Notes under the pieces: generated by a model
The model's database searches: none
What the model saw: only the letters and a program-made list of their open reading frames with translations
Told to the model about the DNA's origin: nothing
Translations under genes and position numbers: made by a program
Shown: positions 18,345-26,028 of the stretch, in pieces
How the letters are laid out: every line of letters begins with the position of its first letter
Numbering within the stretch: position 1 is the stretch's first letter
NCBI GenBank assembly: GCA_902477765.1
Contig: CABSIM010000018.1
Location: 1-49,076 of the forward strand
DNA from: an uncultured Clostridiaceae bacterium
GTDB lineage: Bacteria; Bacillota; Clostridia; Lachnospirales; Lachnospiraceae
Length of the DNA stretch: 49,076 nucleotides
Reading direction: 5' to 3'

Positions 18345-19442
18345 TTAATTATCTCCTACCACATCCACTGCCGTGTAGGCTGCATTTTCATCTGTGCCGC
18401 TCTTTTCCCATACAATGGCAACGTCATCACCCACCCGGAAATCTCCATATACGGAAAACAGATACTGAAGCTCAGAACTGTTCAGGATAAATTCATCATT
18501 TTCTCCGTCTTCCCTGTCCTGCTCATAGGTATCCAGCACCACAGATGTGGGTGTAAACGGATCGGAAGCACTGTAATAGATGGCCTTGATCCTTCCTTCC
18601 GTGGCACCTTTGTTTTCTCCGCTGTCGGAATATGCGAAAATGGTCTTTGTGGATTCATGATAATAAATAACCGTGGCATAATCATTGATTTCCGTAGCAT
18701 CCGAAGTTTCGCCGTTCAGGAACATGGTGGCGTCATCCAGGCTGAACGGCACCAGATTTTTCAGATTTCTGCTTTCATTGTTCAGGATCTTCGGTCCTTT
18801 CAGACTGTCGTCCAGAATGGAGGATGTGTTTACTTCCCCGTCAGAATTATAGGTGAGTCCGAATACAGAACTGCCATACTGTCCTCCGGTCTTCATCTCC
18901 GCCTTCATCAGATTGTAAAACAGGTTGACGCAGTCTTCTCTTGTAAGTACTTCATCGGAATCACGGTAAATATTGGAATCCAGAGAAAGCATTCCGAATT
19001 TTGCCATACGGTTCCCCTGGAGGTTTCCGGAAAAGTCGCTGTTTTCATATCCGAGAAGAGCCAGAACTGCCTTGACCGCGTCCTTCATGGCTATTGGTTC
19101 TTCCGGTCGGAACAGGCCGCCCAGGTACCCGCTCATCCATCCGTTTTCTGCCGCAATTCTGATATCATGCGCATATTCACTGGTATTTTCAACATCGGAA
19201 AATACAGACACATTGCTTGTGGTGCTCACATTGGTCCTGTAGCTGGATGCGTTGACCAGCATTCTGGCAAACTCCTCTCTGGTCACGACCGCGCTCATAT
19301 CAGAAGATGTGAGGATTCCCAGCAGACTGACTGCTTTCTGCCTCATTTCAAATGTACTGCTGGCTCCAAAAGCCGTACCTGCCATCCCGACAGACAATGC
19401 ACAGGCTGCTGTCAGAGCCACTGTCACGCTTCCTCGAATCAT
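18345..19442 (-). CDS. Secreted S-layer-homology (SLH) domain protein
   Basis: 365 residues with a clear signal peptide (VTVALTAACALSVGMAGTAFGAS, cut near residue 26). At least two SLH-type segments follow: one in about 28-110 with VTREEFARMLV and SGYLGGLFRPEEPI, and another with LTREDCVNLFYNLM near 165-180. The remaining 190 residues show no family I recognise. SLH domains bind pyruvylated wall polymers, so the protein is probably wall-attached outside the membrane. It is first in an operon with the adaptor (14 bp gap), ATPase and permease, so it may be the outer part of the exporter. No convincing promoter was found; a weak TTGTGA...TCTACA pair lies at 19530-19557. Confidence 0.85.
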   Translation of the reverse strand: MIRGSVTVALTAACALSVGMAGTAFGASSTFEMRQKAVSLLGILTSSDMSAVVTREEFARMLVNASSYRTNVSTTSNVSVFSDVENTSEYAHDIRIAAENGWMSGYLGGLFRPEEPIAMKDAVKAVLALLGYENSDFSGNLQGNRMAKFGMLSLDSNIYRDSDEVLTREDCVNLFYNLMKAEMKTGGQYGSSVFGLTYNSDGEVNTSSILDDSLKGPKILNNESRNLKNLVPFSLDDATMFLNGETSDATEINDYATVIYYHESTKTIFAYSDSGENKGATEGRIKAIYYSASDPFTPTSVVLDTYEQDREDGENDEFILNSSELQYLFSVYGDFRVGDDVAIVWEKSGTDENAAYTAVDVVGDN

Positions 19443-19674
19443 AGATCTTCTCCTCTCAAATTCCGGTCAGAAAGTTTCCGCATGTGCACGGGAACTTCAA
19501 AATTTCTTTTTCACTTTATCAGACCTTTGTGTAGAATCTGTGAAAAAATATTCACAAAAGCTCCGGTTTTCAATTTGCCGCAGTTTCGCCGCACCTGCGC
19601 CTGTCCTTCCCCTGTCCTTGACGCAATACGGCGGGATATTCATCTTTTAAGGTCTGTAAGACTGCCTCACCGCA
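19443..19674. other. Intergenic stretch between the SLH operon and the patatin terminator
   Basis: No gene is visible on either strand. It contains an imperfectly placed 18-base palindrome, TGTGA-N8-TCACA (about 19540-19557), in the presumed promoter region of the SLH operon. The rest shows no strong hairpin or consensus promoter. Confidence 0.6.
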
Positions 19675-19716
19675 GAAAAATCCCGCCGGAGTTTTCCCCT
19701 GGCGGGTCCGGCGGGA
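19675..19716 (-). terminator. Terminator of the metY-cls-patatin group
   Basis: Minus strand: arms 19707-19716 and 19681-19690 (TCCCGCCGGA/TCCGGCGGGA, 10 bp), then five T. It lies 30 bp after the patatin stop codon. Confidence 0.85.
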
Positions 19717-19745
19717 ATCTGCTTTTATGTTCTTATTTCATACCG

Positions 19746-20609
19746 TCACGGACGGTCCAGATATTCCAGAAGGCCGTCCATCTTTTCCTCTGCCACAGAG
19801 CGTCCTTCTTCGTAAAGGGCCGCCAGTTTTGACAGATTTCTTTCGGTTCTGGACACGGTCACATGATTTCTGGGTCTCAGGACGAAAATATCTCCCTTCT
19901 CCTCCAGCTCCCGTATTTCCTCCTGCATCCGGTTGTATCTGTCCGGAATTTCCCGGATGGAATCCATCAGTTCCGGAAGCGGCGCAAAGTACCTTTCAAG
20001 AGCTCTTTTCTTCACCGGTCCCATGGGCTTTTTCCTGTAGCCTTCCTCCCTGGTGAGTACAAGGACCACTTTTCTGTATCCCTGTTCCATGGCTCTTCTG
20101 TAAGCAATGGGAAGGGAAATCCCTCCGTCCAGATAATATTTTCCATCCACTTCCGCCATTTTTGAAAAGGCCGGCATACTGCTGGAAGCAATGACAGCTT
20201 TATAAATATCGCTGCATTTTCCTTTTTCAAAAAATTCCGGTTTCCCGGTCCGGCATCGGGTGGCCACCGCCTCAAACCTCTGAGGGGAATCCTCAAATGC
20301 CTTGAAATGAAACGGAATCAGGGAACTGCTCAGTTCTCCGAACGCAAAATCAAAGGAAAAAATCTCCCTGTTTTTCAGAATATGCCTGGGATTCAGATTC
20401 ATATAGCGTCTGTCATGTCCGTATTCCATGTTGACCCGGAACAGCCGTCCGGGCTGTCCGGCAATATAGTTCATTCCGCAGAAAGTGCCGGCAGAAACTC
20501 CGTTTACATAGGCAAATTTCAGTTCCCGTTCCAGAAACACATCCGTTACCCCGGCGGAGAACAGGCTTCTCAGAGCCCCTCCCTCCAGTACAAGAGCCGC
20601 ATCTGTCAT
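19746..20609 (-). CDS. Patatin-like phospholipase (RssA/YlbK group)
   Basis: 287 residues. The catalytic dyad of the patatin fold is visible: the nucleophile Ser39 in GVSAG (GxSxG) and Asp161 in LDGGIS. The oxyanion loop GGALRS (residues 10-15) is also present. There is no signal peptide, so it should act at the inner face of the membrane on acyl lipids. The start has AAAGGAGG six bases upstream. It follows cardiolipin synthase by 38 bp and is the last gene before the terminator, suggesting a role in phospholipid turnover. The substrate is unproven. Confidence 0.9.
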   Translation of the reverse strand: MTDAALVLEGGALRSLFSAGVTDVFLERELKFAYVNGVSAGTFCGMNYIAGQPGRLFRVNMEYGHDRRYMNLNPRHILKNREIFSFDFAFGELSSSLIPFHFKAFEDSPQRFEAVATRCRTGKPEFFEKGKCSDIYKAVIASSSMPAFSKMAEVDGKYYLDGGISLPIAYRRAMEQGYRKVVLVLTREEGYRKKPMGPVKKRALERYFAPLPELMDSIREIPDRYNRMQEEIRELEEKGDIFVLRPRNHVTVSRTERNLSKLAALYEEGRSVAEEKMDGLLEYLDRP

Positions 20610-20647
20610 ATTTGACCTCCTTTACAGCAGGAAACATTCCTCTCCGG

Positions 20648-22219
20648 TTACATTAACGGCGCAATCAGCCGCAGAGCCCTTCCTGTAAACCTGTGCCAGA
20701 ACGGCATATCCCTGCAGTCCAACAGCGTCATCCGCTTACTCTTCTCAAACGTCTCGTCAAAGTCTCTCCGGATGTCGCGGATGGCCGGACATCTGTAGAG
20801 ATATACTCCGCATTCGAAATTCAGATACTGACTTCTGAAGTCCATGTTGATGGAACCCACCACTGCCTTTTCTCCGTCGCTGACAAAGGTTTTGGAATGG
20901 ACGAATCCGGGCGTATATTCGTAAATGCGTACTCCGGCTTCGATCAGTTCCGGATAGTAGGAATGAGCCAGCATGAAAGCATATTTCTTATCCGGAATAT
21001 GAGGCATGATAATGGCCGTATCCACTCCACGCTTTGCCGCGTAGGAAAGGGCGGTCACCAGATCGTCTTCCAGCACCAGATACGGGGTCATGATATACAC
21101 ATACTTCTTTGCCTGGTACAGAATATCCAGATACAGCTGATGTCCCACAGCCTCCTTGTCCATGGGGCTGTCCGCAAAGGGGATCACAAAGCCGCTCATG
21201 TTCAGTTCCGGAGGATAGAAGTAATCTCCCAGTTCCAGATATTTCCCGAATCCGTAATCCTGTTCCCTGGAACACACATTCCACATTCTGAGAAACATTA
21301 CCGTGAAGCTTTTCACCGCTTCGCCCCGGACGCATACAGCATTGTCTTTCCAGTGTCCGAACCGGATTTTTCTGTTGATATATTCATCCGCCAGATTCAC
21401 ACCCCCGGTGAATGCCGTATGTCCGTCAATGACCAGAATTTTTCTGTGATCCCGGTTGTTCTGACTGGTGGAAATGGCAGGACGGATGGGATTGCAGATC
21501 CTGCACTGGATTCCCTTGGCTTCCAGTTCTCTGGGATAGTCATAGGGAAGATTGGAAAACAGATTCATGCCGTCATACATGACCCTGACTTCCACGCCGT
21601 GGGCGGCTTTTTCCTCCAGAATTTCCAGAATGCTGTCCCACATAATTCCTTTTTTTATGATAAAGAATTCCAGAAAAATAAATTTCCGTGCGCCCCTGAG
21701 GTGTTCCAGAAGATCCGGGAAAAAATCATCTCCCAGGGGATAATACTTTATATTGGTCCTGGCACAGACGGGATATCCGCCCCAGTCCCTCATATAATTG
21801 GCCAGATTGGCTTCCCGGATGCTTTTCTTCTCCAGCCTGTCAAAAGTTTCCGGGTCCTGCTTCAGGTAGCAGTCCGTTTCCTTTGTGATTTCGGAAATGC
21901 GCCTGGCAAGAATCTTCGTCTCCATCTGCAGCTGAATGAAAATATAAAACAGCGTGCCGAACACAGGAAACAGAAGTACCGGCACAAGCCAGGCCATCTT
22001 GAAGCTGGCGCTTTGTTTTTCATTGAGAATATAAATGGAAAGGAGTGCACCAATGACAAAGAACAGTCCCTGGCCGTACGCCTGGTATTTTTCATCCACC
22101 CACATGTAGACCCAGGCCAGTGCCGCCACCTGAATCAGAAGGAACAGTACAAAAAATGTGGTACGTCCGAAGATTACCCGAAACAAACCGCGCTTACCGC
22201 GCCCTTTTTCTTTCTCCAT
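20648..22219 (-). CDS. cls: Cardiolipin synthase, two-HKD type
   Basis: 523 residues. Three hydrophobic segments in the first 100 residues (about 18-40, 48-62, 72-95) anchor it. Two phospholipase-D HKD motifs follow: the first beginning HRKILVIDG and the second HSKTFVSDG with GSINMDFRS after it. This enzyme condenses two phosphatidylglycerols to cardiolipin at the membrane. GGGAGG stands seven bases before the ATG. It lies 29 bp after metY and 38 bp before the patatin gene on the same strand, so the three are probably one transcript. Confidence 0.95.
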   Translation of the reverse strand: MEKEKGRGKRGLFRVIFGRTTFFVLFLLIQVAALAWVYMWVDEKYQAYGQGLFFVIGALLSIYILNEKQSASFKMAWLVPVLLFPVFGTLFYIFIQLQMETKILARRISEITKETDCYLKQDPETFDRLEKKSIREANLANYMRDWGGYPVCARTNIKYYPLGDDFFPDLLEHLRGARKFIFLEFFIIKKGIMWDSILEILEEKAAHGVEVRVMYDGMNLFSNLPYDYPRELEAKGIQCRICNPIRPAISTSQNNRDHRKILVIDGHTAFTGGVNLADEYINRKIRFGHWKDNAVCVRGEAVKSFTVMFLRMWNVCSREQDYGFGKYLELGDYFYPPELNMSGFVIPFADSPMDKEAVGHQLYLDILYQAKKYVYIMTPYLVLEDDLVTALSYAAKRGVDTAIIMPHIPDKKYAFMLAHSYYPELIEAGVRIYEYTPGFVHSKTFVSDGEKAVVGSINMDFRSQYLNFECGVYLYRCPAIRDIRRDFDETFEKSKRMTLLDCRDMPFWHRFTGRALRLIAPLM

Positions 22220-22248
22220 GGCATTTCCTCCCGGTAAAAATCAGAGGA

Positions 22249-23529
22249 TCAGTCTTCCAGCGCCTGACGAAGATCCTCGATAATGTCATCTGCATTTTCG
22301 ATTCCCACACTGAGCCGGATCAGGGACGGATCCACACCGGCCTCCACCAGCTGTTCATCCGAAAGCTGACGGTGGGTATGGCTTGCCGGGTGAAGGACAC
22401 AGGTTCTTGCATCTGCCACATGGGTCACAATGGCCGCCAGTTTCAGACGGTCCATAAAGGTGCCTGCTGCCGCCCGTCCGCCTTTCAGTCCGAAGGAGAT
22501 GACGCCGCAGCTGCCGTCAGGCAGATATTTTTCCGCCAGGCTGTGGTATTTGCTGTCTTTGAGTCCCGGATAGTTGACCCAGGCCACATCCTCTCTGGCG
22601 GAAAGCCATTCTGCCACCTTCTGGGCATTTTCACAGTGGCGCGGAACTCTCAGGTGAAGGGTTTCCAGTCCCACATTCAGCAGAAACGCATTCATCGGAG
22701 ACTGAATGGATCCCAGGTCTCTCATCAGCTGGGCCGTAGCCTTGGTGATGTACGCTTTTTTCCCGAACCGCTCTGTATACACCACACCATGATAGGATTC
22801 ATCCGGTGTTGTAAGCCCCGGGAACTTATCCTTATGGGCATCCCAGTCAAAGTTGCCGCTGTCCACGATGCATCCGCCCACAGCCATGGCATGTCCGTCC
22901 ATGTATTTTGTGGTGGAGTGGGTGACAATATCGGCTCCCCACTCAAAGGGCCGGCAGTTGATGGGAGTTGCAAAGGTATTGTCCACAATCAGCGGCACTC
23001 CGTGTCTGTGGGCAAGTCTGGCAAATTTTTCAATATCCAGCACCACCAGCGCCGGATTTGCGATGGTCTCTCCGAACACAGCCTTCGTGTTGGGACGGAA
23101 TGCCTTCTCCAGTTCCTCTTCCGGTGCGTCCGGGTCCACCAGCGTTACGTCAATTCCCAGCTTTTTCATGGTTACGGTAAAGAGATTTGATGTTCCTCCG
23201 TAAATGGTGGCGGCACTGATCACATGATCTCCTGCGCTGCAGATATTGAACACTGCATAAAAATTCGCCGCCTGACCGGAAGATGTCAGCATGGCTGCCG
23301 TGCCGCCTTCCAGTTCGCAGATTTTCTGTGCCACCGCATCGTTGGTGGGATTTGCAAGTCTTGTATAGAAATATCCGTCTTCTTCCAGATCAAACAGACG
23401 TCCCATCTGTTCACTGGTCTCATATTTAAACGTGGTACTCTGAAAAATGGGAAGCACTCTGGCCTCACCGTTTTTCGGCTTCCAGCCGCCCTGAATGCAT
23501 ATCGTCTCCGGATTCTTTTTTCTGTTCAT
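22249..23529 (-). CDS. metY: O-acetylhomoserine aminocarboxypropyltransferase (sulfhydrylase)
   Basis: 426 residues, a PLP enzyme of the Cys/Met metabolism family. It makes homocysteine from O-acetylhomoserine and sulfide. The Schiff-base lysine is Lys208 in HSTTKYMDGH. YTRLANPTND, SSGQAANFYAVFN and the long family-specific insert around CIVDSGNFDWDAH distinguish it from MetB/MetC. A SigA promoter lies about 100 bp upstream. No S-box or T-box structure was recognised in the leader. It is first in an odd operon with two phospholipid enzymes. Confidence 0.95.
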   Translation of the reverse strand: MNRKKNPETICIQGGWKPKNGEARVLPIFQSTTFKYETSEQMGRLFDLEEDGYFYTRLANPTNDAVAQKICELEGGTAAMLTSSGQAANFYAVFNICSAGDHVISAATIYGGTSNLFTVTMKKLGIDVTLVDPDAPEEELEKAFRPNTKAVFGETIANPALVVLDIEKFARLAHRHGVPLIVDNTFATPINCRPFEWGADIVTHSTTKYMDGHAMAVGGCIVDSGNFDWDAHKDKFPGLTTPDESYHGVVYTERFGKKAYITKATAQLMRDLGSIQSPMNAFLLNVGLETLHLRVPRHCENAQKVAEWLSAREDVAWVNYPGLKDSKYHSLAEKYLPDGSCGVISFGLKGGRAAAGTFMDRLKLAAIVTHVADARTCVLHPASHTHRQLSDEQLVEAGVDPSLIRLSVGIENADDIIEDLRQALED

Positions 23530-23630
23530 ATTCTGCTACCTCTTTCTTTCCTTTGATGTCACTTTCTGGTTCCGGACGGTCCTCACCTCTCCCGTCGTTT
23601 TCCGGGCCGGCTGAGGGCACACCTGGATAT

Positions 23631-23659
23631 AGTGTAACACACTTGGGAAAAGGTTACAA
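23631..23659 (-). promoter_or_regulatory. Promoter of the metY operon
   Basis: Minus strand: -35 TTGTAA (23654-23659), 17-base spacer, -10 TACACT (23631-23636). It is back to back with the plus-strand promoter at 23678, the two -35 boxes being 18 bases apart. Confidence 0.7.
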
Positions 23660-23677
23660 CATTTTCCATTCCGTCTC

Positions 23678-23706
23678 TTGAAGAAGCCCCGTCAATCATG
23701 TATAAT
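23678..23706 (+). promoter_or_regulatory. Promoter of the DUF362-popT operon
   Basis: -35 TTGAAG (23678-23683), exactly 17 bases, -10 TATAAT (23701-23706). The expected start is near 23713, with a leader of about 57 bases. Confidence 0.8.
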
Positions 23707-23769
23707 AATTCTGTCCGGACATGATTCCGGATTTTTATGAATTATGAAAAAGCAGGAGGGATTTTTATC

Positions 23770-24876
23770 ATGGCTAAATCAAAGGTCTATTACACCAACA
23801 TGAGAACGACTCTCACGGAAAATCTGCTGCAGAAACTGGCCCGTCTGGTAAAAACTGCCGGCATGCTGGACAACATTGATTTCAGCAACAAGTATACCGC
23901 CATCAAGATCCATTTCGGTGAACCCGGAAACCTGGCTTATCTCCGCCCCAACTATGCAAAGGTCATTGTGGATCTGATCAAATCCCAGGGCGGCCGGGTA
24001 TTCCTGACAGACTGCAATACTCTTTACGTGGGCCGCAGAAAAAATGCGCTGGATCATCTGGATGCGGCTTATGAAGACGGCTACAACCCCTTTGCCACCG
24101 GATGCCATGTGATCATCGCCGACGGCCTCAAAGGCACGGACGAAGAACTGGTTCCCATCAACGGAGAATATGTGAAAGAGGCAAAAATCGGACGTGCCAT
24201 CATGGATGCCGATATCATCATCTCCCTGAATCACTTCAAGGGACACGAAGCCACCGGTTTCGGCGGTGCCATAAAGAATCTGGGTATGGGATGCGGTTCC
24301 CGGGCCGGAAAAATGGAAATGCACAGTGCCGGAAAACCCAATGTACATCAGGAAAAATGCGTGGGATGCGGTGCCTGCAGCCGGATCTGTGCTCACAGTG
24401 CCATTACCATTGCTGACAGAAAGGCTTCCATCGATCACTCCAAATGTGTGGGATGCGGCCGCTGCATCGGTGTCTGTCCCATGGATGCCGTCACCCCGCC
24501 CAACGATGAATCCAATGATATTCTGAATAAGAAAATTGCGGAATATACCTACGCCGTCATCAAGGATCGTCCCAATTTCCATATCAACCTGGTGGTGGAC
24601 GTATCTCCCTGCTGTGACTGTCATGCGGAAAATGATGTCCCCATCGTTCCGAATGTAGGTATGTTTGCTTCCTTCGACCCGGTTGCTCTGGATATGGCAT
24701 GTGCCGACGCAGTCAATGCACAGCCTGTGGTATCAGGCAGCGTCCTTTCCGAAATGGAACAGCATCACCATGACCATTTCACCGACACGCATCCGGAAAC
24801 CAACTGGGAAGTGGCCATCGACCACGCGGTCAAGCTCGGCATCGGAAACAAGGAATACGAACTGATCACCATCTAG
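23770..24876 (+). CDS. DUF362 protein with a two-cluster ferredoxin domain
   Basis: 368 residues. A DUF362 domain (about 1-185, with TAIKIHFGEPGN and DADIIISLNHFKGHEATGFGGA) is followed by a bacterial-type ferredoxin insert. The insert has two CxxCxxCxxxC motifs, CVGCGACSRIC and CVGCGRCIGVC. DUF362 then resumes with CCDCHAENDVPIVPN. The ATG at 23770 has GGAGG ten bases upstream; the frame is open 11 codons earlier without an RBS. The protein has no signal and is probably a cytoplasmic iron-sulfur protein; its reaction is unknown. A popT gene starts 24 bp downstream. Confidence 0.88.
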   Translation: MAKSKVYYTNMRTTLTENLLQKLARLVKTAGMLDNIDFSNKYTAIKIHFGEPGNLAYLRPNYAKVIVDLIKSQGGRVFLTDCNTLYVGRRKNALDHLDAAYEDGYNPFATGCHVIIADGLKGTDEELVPINGEYVKEAKIGRAIMDADIIISLNHFKGHEATGFGGAIKNLGMGCGSRAGKMEMHSAGKPNVHQEKCVGCGACSRICAHSAITIADRKASIDHSKCVGCGRCIGVCPMDAVTPPNDESNDILNKKIAEYTYAVIKDRPNFHINLVVDVSPCCDCHAENDVPIVPNVGMFASFDPVALDMACADAVNAQPVVSGSVLSEMEQHHHDHFTDTHPETNWEVAIDHAVKLGIGNKEYELITI

Positions 24877-24900
24877 ATTTCTGACGGAAAGGATTCTGAC

Positions 24901-25791
24901 ATGAGTTTTCTGCTGAATGTAATCAAGGGCATCATGATCGGCATTGCCAATGTGATCCCCGGCGTATCCGGCGGCACCATGGCCGTATCCCTGGGAATTT
25001 ATGACCGACTCCTGGGAAGCATTTCCGGTCTGTTCCGCCATCTCAGGGAAAGCATTTCCTTCCTGTGCCCCATTCTTCTGGGTTGTGCCATAGGAATCAT
25101 CGGCTTTACCTATACCATCGAGTATCTTCTGAGCAGCCACACCTTCATCACCTGCATGGCATTCGTGGGACTGATTCTGGGCGGACTTCCTGCCCTCTGG
25201 AAATCCCTGAACGCCCGCCGTCAGGAGTCGGGTGCTTCCATCGGATTTTCAGGAGCCGCCGCCTTCCTTCTGGGATTTCTGATCTGTGCCGGATTTTCTT
25301 TCCTGAAGTCCGGAGAGGGCATCACCGCAGAGCTGACTGTTACACCGCTCAATATGATAATCCTTTTTGTGCTTGGAGTGGTGGCGTCTGCAACCATGGT
25401 AATCCCGGGCGTTTCAGGCTCCATGATCCTTATGATACTTGGATATTATTACGCCATCATCGGCACCATCACGACCTTTCTCGATGGGGTCCGTGCCCTG
25501 GATTTCGCTGTTGTCCGGGATGGATTTCTCCTTCTGTTCCCGTTCGGCGTAGGAGTCCTTCTGGGTATTTTCCTGATTGCACGGCTCATTACGTTCCTGT
25601 TTGAGCGCTTCGGTGTTCAGACCTACTGTGCCATCATGGGTCTGGTCATTGCTTCACCTTTTGCCATTTTCTATAATACAGGGCTGTTCCCCATGCTGCC
25701 TTCCCTTTCCATATGGGCGGTTCTGCTGGGAATCCTTCTGATGGCTGCCGGTGCAGTCATCACCAATCTGGTTGGAGAAGCCGGAAACTGA
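24901..25791 (+). CDS. popT: DUF368 (PopT-type) undecaprenyl phosphate translocase
   Basis: 296 residues, almost entirely hydrophobic with about eight membrane segments. Two copies of the family's hallmark loop are present: NVIPGVSGGTMAVSLG near residue 20 and MVIPGVSGSMILMILG near residue 170. They mark an internal inverted duplication. DUF368 proteins have been shown in other bacteria to return undecaprenyl phosphate to the cytoplasmic face, which recycles the lipid carrier of wall synthesis. Transfer of that function here is by family. GGAAAGGA lies seven bases before the ATG. It is followed by a strong terminator. Confidence 0.88.
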   Translation: MSFLLNVIKGIMIGIANVIPGVSGGTMAVSLGIYDRLLGSISGLFRHLRESISFLCPILLGCAIGIIGFTYTIEYLLSSHTFITCMAFVGLILGGLPALWKSLNARRQESGASIGFSGAAAFLLGFLICAGFSFLKSGEGITAELTVTPLNMIILFVLGVVASATMVIPGVSGSMILMILGYYYAIIGTITTFLDGVRALDFAVVRDGFLLLFPFGVGVLLGIFLIARLITFLFERFGVQTYCAIMGLVIASPFAIFYNTGLFPMLPSLSIWAVLLGILLMAAGAVITNLVGEAGN

Positions 25792-25796
25792 TCTGC

Positions 25797-25836
25797 CCGC
25801 GGAAGAATGAGTTCTTCCGCGGCTTTTCCTTTTTCC
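25797..25836 (+). terminator. Terminator of the DUF362-popT operon
   Basis: An 11-bp perfect stem, CCGCGGAAGAA (25797-25807) with TTCTTCCGCGG (25812-25822), has a 4-base loop. CTTTTCCTTTTTC follows. Confidence 0.9.
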
Positions 25837-25868
25837 GGAGATTCCGTCATCCGAAAACACGGGCGGTT

Positions 25869-25905
25869 CAGGGTCCTCGTTTTTATCACTGCTGACCCTG
25901 TTTTT
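25869..25905 (+). terminator. Second, tandem terminator-like hairpin
   Basis: Arms CAGGGTC (25869-25875) and GACCCTG (25894-25900) are followed by five T. There is no gene between this and the preceding terminator. It may be a back-up terminator. Confidence 0.5.
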
Positions 25906-25933
25906 CATTAGTATTTATAATAACCGCGCCCTA

Positions 25934-25963
25934 TTGTTATCTTTGATCTTTTTGTGTTACTAT
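25934..25963 (+). promoter_or_regulatory. Probable promoter of the PurF-like gene
   Basis: -35 TTGTTA (25934-25939), 18-base spacer, -10 TACTAT (25958-25963). The region is A/T rich and the exact -10 is not certain. Confidence 0.45.
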
Positions 25964-26028
25964 ATAAGTTGTTCTTATATGAATCCCAGGAAAACAAGTT
26001 ATACATAATAAATAAAAGGAGTGTTATC

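Noticed and set aside
19540..19557. TGTGA...TCACA palindrome upstream of the SLH gene as a CRP/Fnr site
   Set aside because: The arms are separated by eight bases instead of the six typical for CRP, and a CRP regulon is not expected to look like this here. No support beyond the repeat.
18312..19832. 506-codon plus-strand frame opposite the SLH gene
   Set aside because: It crosses a terminator and two intergenic regions. Its composition is that of an antisense shadow.
20693..22237. 514-codon plus-strand frame opposite cardiolipin synthase
   Set aside because: It is a shadow of a gene with two clear HKD motifs.
23530..23630. Sulfur-responsive riboswitch in the metY leader
   Set aside because: The 95-base leader shows no S-box, T-box or terminator/antiterminator structure.
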